Origin: Lutimaribacter salitolerans
Lineage (GTDB): Bacteria; Pseudomonadota; Alphaproteobacteria; Rhodobacterales; Rhodobacteraceae
Direction of reading: 5' to 3'
Length of the DNA stretch: 64,000 bases
NCBI RefSeq assembly: GCF_042677865.1
Contig: NZ_JBHUDD010000059.1
Span: 1-64,000, forward strand
In this document: positions 9,113 through 17,809 of the stretch, one piece after another
How the letters are laid out: every line of letters starts with the position of its first letter
Numbering within the stretch: position 1 is the stretch's first letter
The notes under the pieces: model-generated
Databases searched by the model: none
The model's input: the letters and a program-made list of their open reading frames with translations, nothing else
Told to the model about the DNA's origin: nothing
Translations under genes and position numbers: made by a program

Positions 9113-10267
9113 TCAGCCCTTCATCGAGTCCCAGAAGCTTTTGACCGAGGCGAAAAAGCTGTGGGATTCCGGGTTGTTGTCTTCTGACAGGGCTTCGAAT
9201 TCGCGCAGCAGTTCCTTTTGGCGGCTGGTCAGGTTGACCGGGGTTTCCACCGCCAGTTCGATGAACATGTCACCGACCGCCCCGCCGCGCAGGGCGGGCA
9301 TGCCCTTGCTGCGCAGGCGCATCTGGCGGCCTGCCTGGCTGCCGCCGGGGATCTTGACGCGGCTGCGCCCGCCGTCGATCGTCGGCACCTCGATATCGCC
9401 ACCAAGCGCGGCTGTCGTCATCGAGACGGGCACGCGACAGAACAGGTTCGTGCCCTCACGTTCAAAGATGTCATGCGGCGCGACCTCGATGAAGATATAG
9501 AGATCGCCGGCCGGTCCGCCGCGCATTCCGGCCTCGCCCTCGCCACCCAGACGGATGCGGGTGCCGGTTTCGACGCCTGCGGGGATGTTGACCGACAGCG
9601 CGCGATCCTTGTGGACGCGACCCTGACCGCCACAGGATTTGCAGGGATTCTTGATCGTCTGGCCCAGACCGCCACAGGTGGGGCAGGTGCGTTCGATGGT
9701 AAAGAAACCCTGCTGCGCGCGCACCTTGCCCATGCCCGAACAGGTGGGGCAGGTGGTGGGTTCGGCCCCGCCTTCGGCGCCTGATCCATTGCACGAATCG
9801 CAGGCGACCGAACTGGGTACGGTGATGGTTTTCTGAAGGCCCTGATGAGCCTCTTCCAGCGTGACGCGTAGATTGTAGCGCAGGTCGGCCCCGCGTGCGG
9901 CGCGTTGCCGTCCGCCCGGTCCGCCGCGCCCGCCCATCATGTCGCCGAACAGGTCGTCGAACACGTCCGAGAAAAAGTCGCTATTGCCGTGGAAGCCACC
10001 GCCGGGACGCGCGCCGCCGCCCCCGCCGCCGGGCATTCCGCCCTCGAACGCGGCATGGCCATAGCGATCGTATGCGGCCTTCTTGTCGGCGTCTTTCAAC
10101 ACCTCGTAGGCTTCGTTGGCTTCCTTGAACTGCGCCTCGGCCTCGGGATTGTCGGCGTTGCGGTCGGGGTGCAGTTCCTTGGCCTTGCTGCGGTAGGCTT
10201 TCTTGATCTCGTCGGGCGATGCGCCCTTCTTGATCCCAAGCACGTCGTAAAAGTCACGTTTTGCCAT
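9113..10267 (-). CDS. dnaJ: chaperone DnaJ (Hsp40)
   Basis: A 384-aa co-chaperone that stimulates DnaK ATPase and delivers unfolded clients. The J domain is at the N-terminus with the invariant HPD (ELHPDRN, about residues 32-38). A Gly-rich linker (about 76-95) follows, then four CxxCxGxG zinc repeats (CDSCNGSG, CPTCSGMG, CPTCGGLG, CKSCGGQG), then the two-part C-terminal client-binding domain. The length is normal. It lies 77 nt after dnaK on the same strand, and the gap contains a strong hairpin. It is presumably transcribed from the heat-shock promoter upstream of dnaK. Confidence 0.97.
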   Translation of the reverse strand: MAKRDFYDVLGIKKGASPDEIKKAYRSKAKELHPDRNADNPEAEAQFKEANEAYEVLKDADKKAAYDRYGHAAFEGGMPGGGGGGARPGGGFHGNSDFFSDVFDDLFGDMMGGRGGPGGRQRAARGADLRYNLRVTLEEAHQGLQKTITVPSSVACDSCNGSGAEGGAEPTTCPTCSGMGKVRAQQGFFTIERTCPTCGGLGQTIKNPCKSCGGQGRVHKDRALSVNIPAGVETGTRIRLGGEGEAGMRGGPAGDLYIFIEVAPHDIFEREGTNLFCRVPVSMTTAALGGDIEVPTIDGGRSRVKIPGGSQAGRQMRLRSKGMPALRGGAVGDMFIELAVETPVNLTSRQKELLREFEALSEDNNPESHSFFASVKSFWDSMKG

Positions 10268-10295
10268 TGGGGGTCCCCCTTTACCGGAACGTCAA

Positions 10296-10322
10296 GGGCC
10301 GGCCCGGTGCCCGGACCGGCCC
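10296..10322 (-). other. GC-rich hairpin between dnaK and dnaJ
   Basis: Arms GGGCCGG (10296-10302) and CCGGCCC (10316-10322), with further CCGG/CCGG pairing inside. There is no T tract on the minus strand, so it is better read as an mRNA processing or stability element than as a terminator. It may set different DnaK and DnaJ levels; that role is inference. Confidence 0.5.
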
Positions 10323-10344
10323 CCGCAGGTTCCGCAAAGCGCGC

Positions 10345-12261
10345 TTACTTGCGCTTGTCGTCGTCGAGATCTTCGAAGTCGGCATCGACGATGTCGTCAT
10401 CGTCGGACCGGGTTGCACCATCTTCGCCGGTGGCGGGGTCTTCACCCTCTTCGGCCTGTGCCTTGTAGATGGCCTCGCCCAGTTTCATCGCCGCCTCGGT
10501 GACGTTCTGGATGCCGGACTTGATCTTGTCGGCATTGTCGTTTTCCAGCTCGTCCTTGAGAGCGGCCACGGCCAGTTCGATGGCTTCGACGGTCGAGGGG
10601 TCAACCTTGTCGCCGTGCTCCTCGATCGATTTCTCGGTCGAGTGGATCAGCGATTCGGCCTGGTTCTTGGATTCGACCAGTTCGCGGCGCTGCTTGTCGG
10701 CTTCGGAGTTTTCCTCGGCCTCTTTCACCATCTTCTGGATGTCTTCCTCGCTCAGGCCGCCCGAGGCCTGAATGGTGATCTGCTGCTCCTTGCCGGTGCC
10801 CTTGTCCTTGGCGCCGACCGACACGATGCCGTTGGCGTCGATGTCGAAGGTCACCTCGATCTGGGGCATGCCGCGCGGGGACGGGGGGATGTTTTCAAGG
10901 TTGAACGCGCCAAGCAGCTTGTTGTCCGAGGCCATTTCACGCTCGCCCTGGAACACCCGGATGGTCACGGCCGACTGGTTGTCCTCGGCGGTCGAGAAGA
11001 TCTGCGACTTCTTGGTGGGGATCGTGGTGTTGCGGTCGATCAGGTGGGTAAAGACACCGCCCAGCGTTTCGATACCCAGCGACAGCGGGGTGACGTCGAG
11101 CAGGACGACATCCTTGACGTCGCCTTGCAGAACGCCGGCCTGAATCGCGGCACCCATGGCCACGACCTCGTCGGGGTTCACGCCCTTGTGGGGCTCCTTG
11201 CCGAAGAACTTGGTCACTTCCTCGACCACCTTGGGCATGCGGGTCATACCGCCGACCAGCACGACCTCGTCAATGTCGCTGGCCGAAAGGCCCGCGTCCT
11301 TCAGTGCCGCAGCGCAAGGCTTCATCGACGCCTTGATCAGATCGCCCACCAGGCTTTCCAGCTTGGCGCGGGTCAGTTTCATGACCATGTGCAGCGGCGT
11401 GCCGCTGTTGGGGTCCATCGCGATGAAGGGCTGGTTGATCTCGGTCTGGCTGCTGCTGGACAGTTCGATCTTGGCCTTTTCAGCCGCCTCTTTCAGGCGC
11501 TGGAGGGCCATCTTGTCCTTTGTCAGGTCGACGTTGTGTTCCTTCTTGAACTCGTCCGCCAGGTAGTTGACCACCCGCATGTCGAAGTCTTCGCCACCCA
11601 GGAAGGTGTCGCCGTTGGTCGACTTGACCTCGAACAGGCCGTCGTCGATTTCAAGGATCGTCACGTCGAAGGTGCCGCCGCCAAGGTCATAGACGGCGAT
11701 GGTCTGGCTGTCTGTCTTGTCCAGACCATAGGCCAGCGCGGCCGCGGTCGGTTCGTTGATGATGCGCAGCACTTCAAGGCCGGCGATCTTGCCTGCATCC
11801 TTGGTGGCCTGACGCTGGGCGTCATTGAAATAGGCAGGAACGGTGATGACCGCCTGCGTCACATCCTCGCCCAGATAGCTTTCGGCGGTTTCCTTCATCT
11901 TGCCGAGGATGAAGGCCGAAATCTGGCTGGGGCTGTAGTTTTCGTTCTTCACCTCGACCCAGGCGTCGCCGTTGCCGCCGTCGATGACGTTGAACGGCAT
12001 GTTCTTCTTGTCCTTGGCCAGATCCGAATCGTCCGAACGACGCCCGATCAGGCGCTTGACGCCAAAGATGGTGTTGGTGGGGTTGGTCACGGCCTGCCGC
12101 TTGGCGGACTGGCCGACAAGACGCTCGTTGTCGGTGAAGGCGACGATCGAAGGAGTCGTGCGCGCCCCTTCGGAATTCTCAATGACCCTGGGCTGAGAGC
12201 CGTCCATGATGGCGACGCAGCTGTTGGTGGTGCCAAGGTCGATACCGATAACTTTTCCCAT
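10345..12261 (-). CDS. dnaK: chaperone DnaK (Hsp70)
   Basis: A 638-aa Hsp70. The ATPase domain (about 1-385) begins with the phosphate loop GIDLGTTNSC and includes DLGGGTFDVTIL and NEPTAAALAYG. It is followed by the substrate-binding beta domain and the helical lid, ending in the acidic tail EDLDDDKRK. It folds proteins in the cytosol with DnaJ and GrpE; grpE is not in the window. It has a good ribosome-binding site (AAAGGGA) and a well-matched RpoH-type promoter about 112-143 nt upstream. It is divergent from alkB. Confidence 0.98.
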   Translation of the reverse strand: MGKVIGIDLGTTNSCVAIMDGSQPRVIENSEGARTTPSIVAFTDNERLVGQSAKRQAVTNPTNTIFGVKRLIGRRSDDSDLAKDKKNMPFNVIDGGNGDAWVEVKNENYSPSQISAFILGKMKETAESYLGEDVTQAVITVPAYFNDAQRQATKDAGKIAGLEVLRIINEPTAAALAYGLDKTDSQTIAVYDLGGGTFDVTILEIDDGLFEVKSTNGDTFLGGEDFDMRVVNYLADEFKKEHNVDLTKDKMALQRLKEAAEKAKIELSSSSQTEINQPFIAMDPNSGTPLHMVMKLTRAKLESLVGDLIKASMKPCAAALKDAGLSASDIDEVVLVGGMTRMPKVVEEVTKFFGKEPHKGVNPDEVVAMGAAIQAGVLQGDVKDVVLLDVTPLSLGIETLGGVFTHLIDRNTTIPTKKSQIFSTAEDNQSAVTIRVFQGEREMASDNKLLGAFNLENIPPSPRGMPQIEVTFDIDANGIVSVGAKDKGTGKEQQITIQASGGLSEEDIQKMVKEAEENSEADKQRRELVESKNQAESLIHSTEKSIEEHGDKVDPSTVEAIELAVAALKDELENDNADKIKSGIQNVTEAAMKLGEAIYKAQAEEGEDPATGEDGATRSDDDDIVDADFEDLDDDKRK

Positions 12262-12372
12262 GTTTTCGATCCCTTTCTATTCAAGGCGATGACACGAGAC
12301 GCGGACCCTTTTTGGCATCCTTGCCCCGAATTGATACCGTGCAGTACCGGGATGCGGTACTGCGCTTCCCGG

Positions 12373-12404
12373 CGTATATAAGGAGGGGTCTGGCACCCTG
12401 CAAG
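12373..12404 (-). promoter_or_regulatory. RpoH (sigma-32) heat-shock promoter for dnaK-dnaJ
   Basis: On the minus strand, CTTG (12404-12401), an 18-nt spacer, then CTTATATACG (12382-12373). This matches the alphaproteobacterial RpoH consensus CTTG-N17/18-CYTATNTNNG at every defined position. It lies upstream of dnaK, a standard RpoH target, leaving a leader of roughly 105 nt. Confidence 0.75.
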
Positions 12405-12444
12405 CGTCGCAAATATGGCGAACAGGTGAATCGGAGGTAATTTC

Positions 12445-13053
12445 TTGACGAATGCGCCGCAAAATCTGCGTGGAGTCGCGATATATCAGGGGTTTCTGGG
12501 GCCCGAGGCACAGCAATCTCTTGTCTCGACCTTGCGTGACGTGGTGGCGGCTGCCCCGATGTTTCACCCCGAAACGCGTGGTGGCAAGCAGATGAGCGTG
12601 CGCATGACATCGGCCGGGGTGTGCGGCTGGGTCAGCGACAGGCGCGGTTACCGCTATGATCCGCGGCATCCGTCGGGCGTGCCATGGCCGCCTATACCTG
12701 CGCAGGTTCTGGAGATATGGCGCGCACTGGTCGGTGGTTCGCGCGACCCTGATTGCTGTCTGATCAATTACTATGCGGAAGGTGCGCGGATGGGCCTGCA
12801 TCAGGACCGCGACGAGGCCGATTTCTCGTGGCCGGTGATGTCGGTCAGCCTGGGCGACGAAGGGTTGTTCCGGGTGGGCAACGTCGCGCGTGGCGGCAAG
12901 ACCGAAAGCATCTGGCTGCGCTCGGGCGATGTGCTGGTGATGGCGGGCGCTGCGCGGCTGGTGCATCACGGGGTGGACCGGATCAGGTTCGGTTCCTCCA
13001 CCCTGTTGCCGCATGGCGGGCGGCTGAACCTGACCTGCCGGGTGGTCACCTGA
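12445..13053 (+). CDS. alkB: alpha-ketoglutarate-dependent DNA dealkylase AlkB
   Basis: A 202-aa Fe(II)/2-oxoglutarate dioxygenase that oxidatively removes methyl groups from 1-methyladenine and 3-methylcytosine. The iron ligands are visible as H119-x-D121 (LHQDRDE) and H175 (RLVHHGV). The 2-oxoglutarate-binding arginines are R193 and R199 (GGRLNLTCR). The substrate loop and the conserved INYY (107-110) are also present. The start is TTG, supported by a strong GGAGGT at 12433-12438 with 6-nt spacing and by the lack of a nearby ATG. It is divergent from dnaK. No ada or other adaptive-response gene is adjacent. Confidence 0.93.
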   Translation: MTNAPQNLRGVAIYQGFLGPEAQQSLVSTLRDVVAAAPMFHPETRGGKQMSVRMTSAGVCGWVSDRRGYRYDPRHPSGVPWPPIPAQVLEIWRALVGGSRDPDCCLINYYAEGARMGLHQDRDEADFSWPVMSVSLGDEGLFRVGNVARGGKTESIWLRSGDVLVMAGAARLVHHGVDRIRFGSSTLLPHGGRLNLTCRVVT

Positions 13054-13172
13054 AATGGCGGGTTTCGCGAAAAATCGCATGATTTCAGGATGCGGGCATG
13101 CCACGGCCGTTAACCCGCTGGCAAGAAACCTTACGCTATCCCTGTCATCGGGTGAGATGAAAGGTGGTGGAG

Positions 13173-14024
13173 ATGGGCGCGCAAACGAATGCGTCGCCAG
13201 TCATCATCAAACGGAAAAAGGTCGTCGCAGGCGGCGGGCACCACGGCGGGGCGTGGAAAGTCGCCTATGCTGATTTCGTGACCGCCATGATGGCGTTTTT
13301 CCTTTTGATGTGGCTGTTGAATGCGACAACGGAACAGCAACGCAAGGGCATATCCGACTACTTCACGCCAACCGTGCCGATGGCCCGGATTTCCGGCGGG
13401 GGTGATGGGGTGTTCGGCGGCGACAGCATGTTTTCCGAAGATACCTTGCCGCAGATGGGCACCGGGGCGACAAACCTGCGCCCGACCGAGGCACGTCAGG
13501 CCCGCGGCGAGACCGGAATATCCGAGGCCGGACCACAGGCCGAGTCCGGGGCCGATCACGAGGCATTCAAGGCTGTCGAAGAGGCGCTTATGGGTCGCGG
13601 CGGTGAAAGCATCGTGCGCGAGGATCAGTTGAAGCATATCGTCACCCGCGTCACCGACGAGGGTCTGGTGATCGAGCTGTTCGATATCGACCAGGCGACG
13701 CTGTTCAACGGCCAGACCGACGAGCCGACGCTGTTGCTGCGGGAGCTGGCGGGGATGCTGGCGCGGGTGGCAGGGCTGGTGCGCAACCCCGTCGCCGTCG
13801 AAGGGCATGTGGCCGCGCGGCCGCTGGTTCTGGCCGACAACCCGGTCTGGTCGCTTTCGGCTGCGCGCGCGGATGCGATGCGCCGCCTGCTGGAGGGCCG
13901 CGACCTGCGCCCGGATCGTATCCTGCGCGTGACGGGCCATGCCGACCGTGAACCCGTGACGCGTGACCCGATGTCGCCGCGCAACAACCGACTGGAGGTG
14001 ATCCTTCTGCGCACGTCGCGTTGA
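13173..14024 (+). CDS. motB: flagellar motor stator protein MotB
   Basis: A 283-aa stator subunit. There is a short cytoplasmic N-terminus, one transmembrane helix (about 31-52) holding the proton-carrying aspartate D34 (AYADFVTAMMAFFLLMW), a linker, and a C-terminal OmpA-like peptidoglycan-binding domain (about 165-283, ending PRNNRLEVILL). With MotA it forms the ion channel that powers rotation. ATG at 13173 follows AAGG at 13161-13164; in-frame GTG codons at 13164 and 13167 are alternatives. It is separated from motA by about 10 kb, which is unusual in general. A TTAACCC element at 13110 resembles a CtrA half-site. Confidence 0.93.
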   Translation: MGAQTNASPVIIKRKKVVAGGGHHGGAWKVAYADFVTAMMAFFLLMWLLNATTEQQRKGISDYFTPTVPMARISGGGDGVFGGDSMFSEDTLPQMGTGATNLRPTEARQARGETGISEAGPQAESGADHEAFKAVEEALMGRGGESIVREDQLKHIVTRVTDEGLVIELFDIDQATLFNGQTDEPTLLLRELAGMLARVAGLVRNPVAVEGHVAARPLVLADNPVWSLSAARADAMRRLLEGRDLRPDRILRVTGHADREPVTRDPMSPRNNRLEVILLRTSR

Positions 14025-14038
14025 TCGCATTTTAGCTG

Positions 14039-14053
14039 TTAGCCCGGCGTTAA
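14039..14053 (+). promoter_or_regulatory. CtrA-type binding site upstream of flgE
   Basis: TTAG at 14039-14042, 7 nt, TTAA at 14050-14053: one mismatch from the TTAA-N7-TTAA CtrA consensus. It lies 58 nt before the flgE start, in the leader of the flgE-flgK-flgL-flgI operon. Confidence 0.55.
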
Positions 14054-14111
14054 GCCCGCGCCGTTATGTCTGTGCTCCGACGACTGGTTGATGCAGCAGA
14101 AAGGCGTATGC

Positions 14112-15413
14112 ATGACAATATCCTCTTCGCTTAACGCGGGTGTGGCAGGGCTGGCGGCAAATGCCAGCCGGTTGGGCTCGATCTCGGACAATATCGCGAA
14201 CTCCGCGACCTACGGGTACAAGCGGGTGGAAACGGACTTTCATTCGATGGTCCTGGCCAACACGGGCCGGTCCTATACCGCCGGGGGGGTGCGCACCACG
14301 AACCAGCGCATGATCGATCAAAGCGGATCGCTGGTCACCACATCAAACGCCACCGATCTGGCGGTGCGGGGGCGCGGGTTTCTGCCGGTGGCACAGGCGA
14401 CGCAGGTGGCTGCGGGCAATGGCGAGCCCACGATGTACCTGACCACCACCGGATCTTTCCGCACCGATGCCGACGGTTTTCTGCGCACCGAGTCCGGGTT
14501 GATGCTGCTGGGCTGGCCGGCGCAGCGCGATGGCAGCATCCCGACCTTTCCGCGTGACAATTCCGCCGGGCTGGAGCCGGTCCGGGTGAATGTGAACGAG
14601 TTCACGGGCGATCCGACGACGCGGATGTCGCTGGGCGTGAACCTGCCGGCAACCGACACTGCCGCAGGTGCACCGGGCGATGTGCAGGGTTTGACGATCG
14701 AGTATTTCAACAACCTCGGCACGTCCGAAGACCTGTTGGTGGAATTCTCGCCCACCGTTCCTGCCGCAGGCATGTCGAATGAATGGACGATGGTGATCCG
14801 CGATTCGGCCTCGGCCGGGGCGGTTATCGGGGAGTATACGCTGACATTCGACGACGGGCGCACCGCAGGCGGAACCCTGGCATCGGTCACCACCGTATCC
14901 GGCGGCGCCTATGACGCCGCGACGGGCGCGTTGATCGTGGATGTGGCCGGGGGCCCGATGGAAATCGCCATCGGCCGTCCGGGTGAGTCGAGCGTGCTGA
15001 CCCAGCTGTCCGACAGTTTCGCACCGGTTGCGATTTCCAAGGATGGCGCGCCCGTGGGCAACCTGACCGGGGTCGAGGTGGACGGCAACGGGTTCGTCAA
15101 CGCCTTCTTTGACACCGGGATCACGCGGCGGGTCTATCAGGTTCCTCTGGTGGATATGCCCAACCCCAATGGCATGATGGCGCTGGACCAGCAGACCTAT
15201 CTGCCCTCACTCGACAGCGGCAGCTATTTTCTGTGGAACGCCGGTGACGGACCCACAGGCGATATTGCGGGCTATGCGCGCGAGGCATCCAGCACCGATG
15301 TGGCGGGTGAACTGACCGACATGATCCAGACGCAGAGGGCCTATTCCTCGAATGCCAAGGTCATTCAGACCGTGGACGAGATGTTGCAGGAAACCACCAA
15401 CATCAAACGCTGA
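14112..15413 (+). CDS. flgE: flagellar hook protein FlgE
   Basis: A 433-aa hook subunit, exported by the flagellar type III system and polymerised beyond the rod into the universal joint. The N-terminal rod/hook motif SSSLNAGVAGLAANASRLGSISDNIANSATYGYKR is only partly quoted here: key residues are the ISDNIANS block at about 22-29. The C-terminal signature ELTDMIQTQRAYSSNAKVI is typical. The length suits the family. ATG at 14112 is chosen because the conserved start MTISSSLNAG begins there; an in-frame ATG eight codons earlier lacks homology. First gene of the hook/P-ring operon, followed by flgK after 22 nt. Confidence 0.95.
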   Translation: MTISSSLNAGVAGLAANASRLGSISDNIANSATYGYKRVETDFHSMVLANTGRSYTAGGVRTTNQRMIDQSGSLVTTSNATDLAVRGRGFLPVAQATQVAAGNGEPTMYLTTTGSFRTDADGFLRTESGLMLLGWPAQRDGSIPTFPRDNSAGLEPVRVNVNEFTGDPTTRMSLGVNLPATDTAAGAPGDVQGLTIEYFNNLGTSEDLLVEFSPTVPAAGMSNEWTMVIRDSASAGAVIGEYTLTFDDGRTAGGTLASVTTVSGGAYDAATGALIVDVAGGPMEIAIGRPGESSVLTQLSDSFAPVAISKDGAPVGNLTGVEVDGNGFVNAFFDTGITRRVYQVPLVDMPNPNGMMALDQQTYLPSLDSGSYFLWNAGDGPTGDIAGYAREASSTDVAGELTDMIQTQRAYSSNAKVIQTVDEMLQETTNIKR

Positions 15414-15435
15414 TCCCTGAAGAAAGGCTGATCCG

Positions 15436-16804
15436 ATGAGCATTTCCGGCGCGCTTTCCAACGCCCTGTCAGGCCTGACCGCCGCCTCGCGCGGGGCGCA
15501 GGTCGTGGCATCGAACGTGGCGAACGCCTCGACCGAGGGCTATGCCCCGCGCGAGATCGAACTGGCGTCCCGCGCACAGGGCGGCAACGGCGGTGTGATC
15601 GTGGCGGGCATGACCCGCCACGTGGATCAGGCCTTGCTGTCGGATCGCCGGTTGGCGGATGCCGCGTTTGGCAACAGCGATGCGCGCGCCGGGTTCCTGT
15701 CGCGCGTGTCGGATATCGCAGGCATGCCCGGCGCGCCCGGTGCGCTGGGCACCCTTGTGGCCGAGTTCGACGCGGCGCTGATTTCAGCGGCAAGCCAGCC
15801 CAATTCGACCACGCGGCTGGACATCGCCGTGGGCCGTGCAGGCGAGGTGGTCGCGCGGCTGAACACCATGTCGCGTGCCGTGCAAGACCTGCGGCAAGAG
15901 GCGGATGGAAAGATCGCGGCACAGGTCACACGGCTGAACGAATTGCTGAACGGGCTGCAGGAGATGAGCCCAAGGCTGGTCACTGCCACCGGCCATGAAG
16001 AGGCGGCGATGCTGGATCACCGTGACCGGATGATCGATGAGATCAGCCAGATCGTCCCGGTGCGCATGGCAGTGCGGGCCAACAACGGCATCGCGCTGTA
16101 CACGCCGGGCGGGGCGATCCTGTTCGACGGGCGCGCGTCCGAGATCGGGTTCACCCGGTCACCCACCATCATGCCGCATATGACGGCGGATGCAGGCCTG
16201 TTGTCGGGGCTGATGATCAATGATGTGCCAGTGCGCACCGATCCGCCGGGCGGGTCACTGCGGGGCGGATCGTTGGGCGCGCTGTTCGAGATGCGGGATG
16301 AGGCTCTTGTCACCGGGCGACGCGGGGCTGTTCACCGATGAGGGTGCGCAGGTTGTCGCCGCCGATGAGGTCGGTCTAGCTGGCCGTTTGCGCTTGCATG
16401 CAAGCGTGGACCCGGCCGCCGGTGGTGCGGCGTGGCGTCTGCGCGATGGTCTGGCGGCGGTGGGTCCGGGGCCCGTGGGCAATGGTTCTTTGCTGACCGC
16501 CATGGGCACCGCGCTGGCCGAGATCCGCGTGCCCGGATCAGCGGCGCTGCCGGGGGTGGCACGGTCGTTTCACGGGATGGTCGCCGACCTGCAATCGGAC
16601 GCGGCGGCTGCGGTCAATGAGCAGGACCGTCGGCAGGGGTTTGTGACCGCGCAGCGTGACGCCCTGCGCACCACCGAGAGGGCGGGCGGCGTTGATACGG
16701 ATGCCGAGATGCAAAGGCTGATGCTGGTCGAGCAAAGCTATGCCGCCAACGCCCGGGTGATGGAAACCGTCGGCAAGCTGATCGACACATTGATGAGGAT
16801 TTGA
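15436..16804 (+). pseudogene. flgK: flagellar hook-filament junction protein FlgK, disrupted by an internal out-of-frame deletion
   Basis: FlgK (HAP1) joins hook to filament. The first part (15436 to about 16310) reads with the rod/hook start (SGALSNALSGLTAAS) through GGSLGALFEMRDEALV, then shifts and stops at 16341. The rest continues in another frame from about 16308 (PGDAGLFTDEGAQ) to 16804, ending in the family C-terminus VEQSYAANARVM. Between EALV and PGDAGL, family members carry about 26 residues of helix (LD..A.DL..RF.D type), which are absent here. Restoring about 80 nt would give about 482 codons, the length I recall for the group. So this looks like a real short deletion plus frameshift rather than a single-base error, though misassembly is possible. 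The neighbours flgE and flgL are intact. Confidence 0.85.
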
Positions 16805-16807
16805 GCG

Positions 16808-17809
16808 ATGACACTCACTACGTTGGGCGATCTGACATCGCATTTCATGTTGCGCCGGCACAATGTCGCCCTGCGCACCGAAATGCAGCGTCTGAGCCAG
16901 GAGCTTGCTACCGGGGAAACTGCCAACCCGATCCGCCATCTGACCGGTGATTATGCCATACTGGCCGATATCGAGCAGCGTATGGTGGGCAATGCGGCCT
17001 ATCGCCAGGCCAGGGCCGAGGCATCGACCACCACGGATGCGATGCAAGGCGCGCTGGGCGGTTTGCAGGACATGACCGTGGGGCTGGCGTCATCCTTGAT
17101 GACAACATCCGACTCGGGGCTTCTGGCTTCGGGTCGGGTGGCGGCGGATCAGGCGCGCGAAACGCTGGATCGGGCGGTATCGCTGCTCAACACGCGCGTT
17201 GCGGGCCGCGCGCTGTTTGCCGGAAACGAGGTGGCAATGCCGGCCATGGCGGATGCGGAAACCATCATGGCGGATCTTCGGGTGTCGGTTGCCGGCATGA
17301 CGACGTCTGCACAGATCGGGGCGGCGTTGGATGCGTGGTTCAATACGCCCGGCGGGGGCTTCGATACGGTGGCCTATGTCGGTTCGGACATGTCGGTGCC
17401 ACCGTTTCGCGTGGCCGAGGGGGAAAGCGTTTCGCTGGATCTGCGCGCCGATCACGCAGCCTTGCGTCAAAGCCTGAAGCCCATTGCGCTGGCGGCCCTG
17501 GCAGGCGATGCGACACTGGACATGGCGACACGGAACGCGATCTATCGCGCGGCGGGCGATCAGCTGTTTCAGGCCCAGGACGGGCTGACTGCCCTGCGCG
17601 CCGATCTGGGTGTAACCCAGGCGCGGCTGGAGGAAACGGGAGTTCGGCTGGCGTCGGAAAAACTGGCGCTGGAAGGGTCGCGGAGCGGTTTGCTGTCGGT
17701 CGATCCCTACGACACGGCGACGCGGCTGCAGGAGGTGCAGTTCAACCTCGAAAGCCTGTATACCCTGACCGTGCGCATGTCGCGGCTGTCGCTGACGGAG
17801 TACATGTGA
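16808..17809 (+). CDS. flgL: flagellar hook-filament junction protein FlgL
   Basis: A 333-aa FlgL (HAP3), which caps the FlgK ring and seats the filament. It has flagellin-type helical ends: the N-terminus carries LRTEMQRLSQELATGE (about 19-34) and the C-terminus ends LQEVQFNLESLYTLTVRMSRLSLTEYM, shorter than but similar to flagellin helices. It begins 3 nt after the flgK stop, and its TGA overlaps the ATG of flgI (TGATG). With flgK broken, FlgL would have no normal partner to bind. Confidence 0.88.
   Translation: MTLTTLGDLTSHFMLRRHNVALRTEMQRLSQELATGETANPIRHLTGDYAILADIEQRMVGNAAYRQARAEASTTTDAMQGALGGLQDMTVGLASSLMTTSDSGLLASGRVAADQARETLDRAVSLLNTRVAGRALFAGNEVAMPAMADAETIMADLRVSVAGMTTSAQIGAALDAWFNTPGGGFDTVAYVGSDMSVPPFRVAEGESVSLDLRADHAALRQSLKPIALAALAGDATLDMATRNAIYRAAGDQLFQAQDGLTALRADLGVTQARLEETGVRLASEKLALEGSRSGLLSVDPYDTATRLQEVQFNLESLYTLTVRMSRLSLTEYM

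Noticed and set aside
16220..16804. Second flgK frame as an independent gene
   Set aside because: It has no start signal and encodes only the C-terminal part of FlgK; it is the distal piece of a broken gene.
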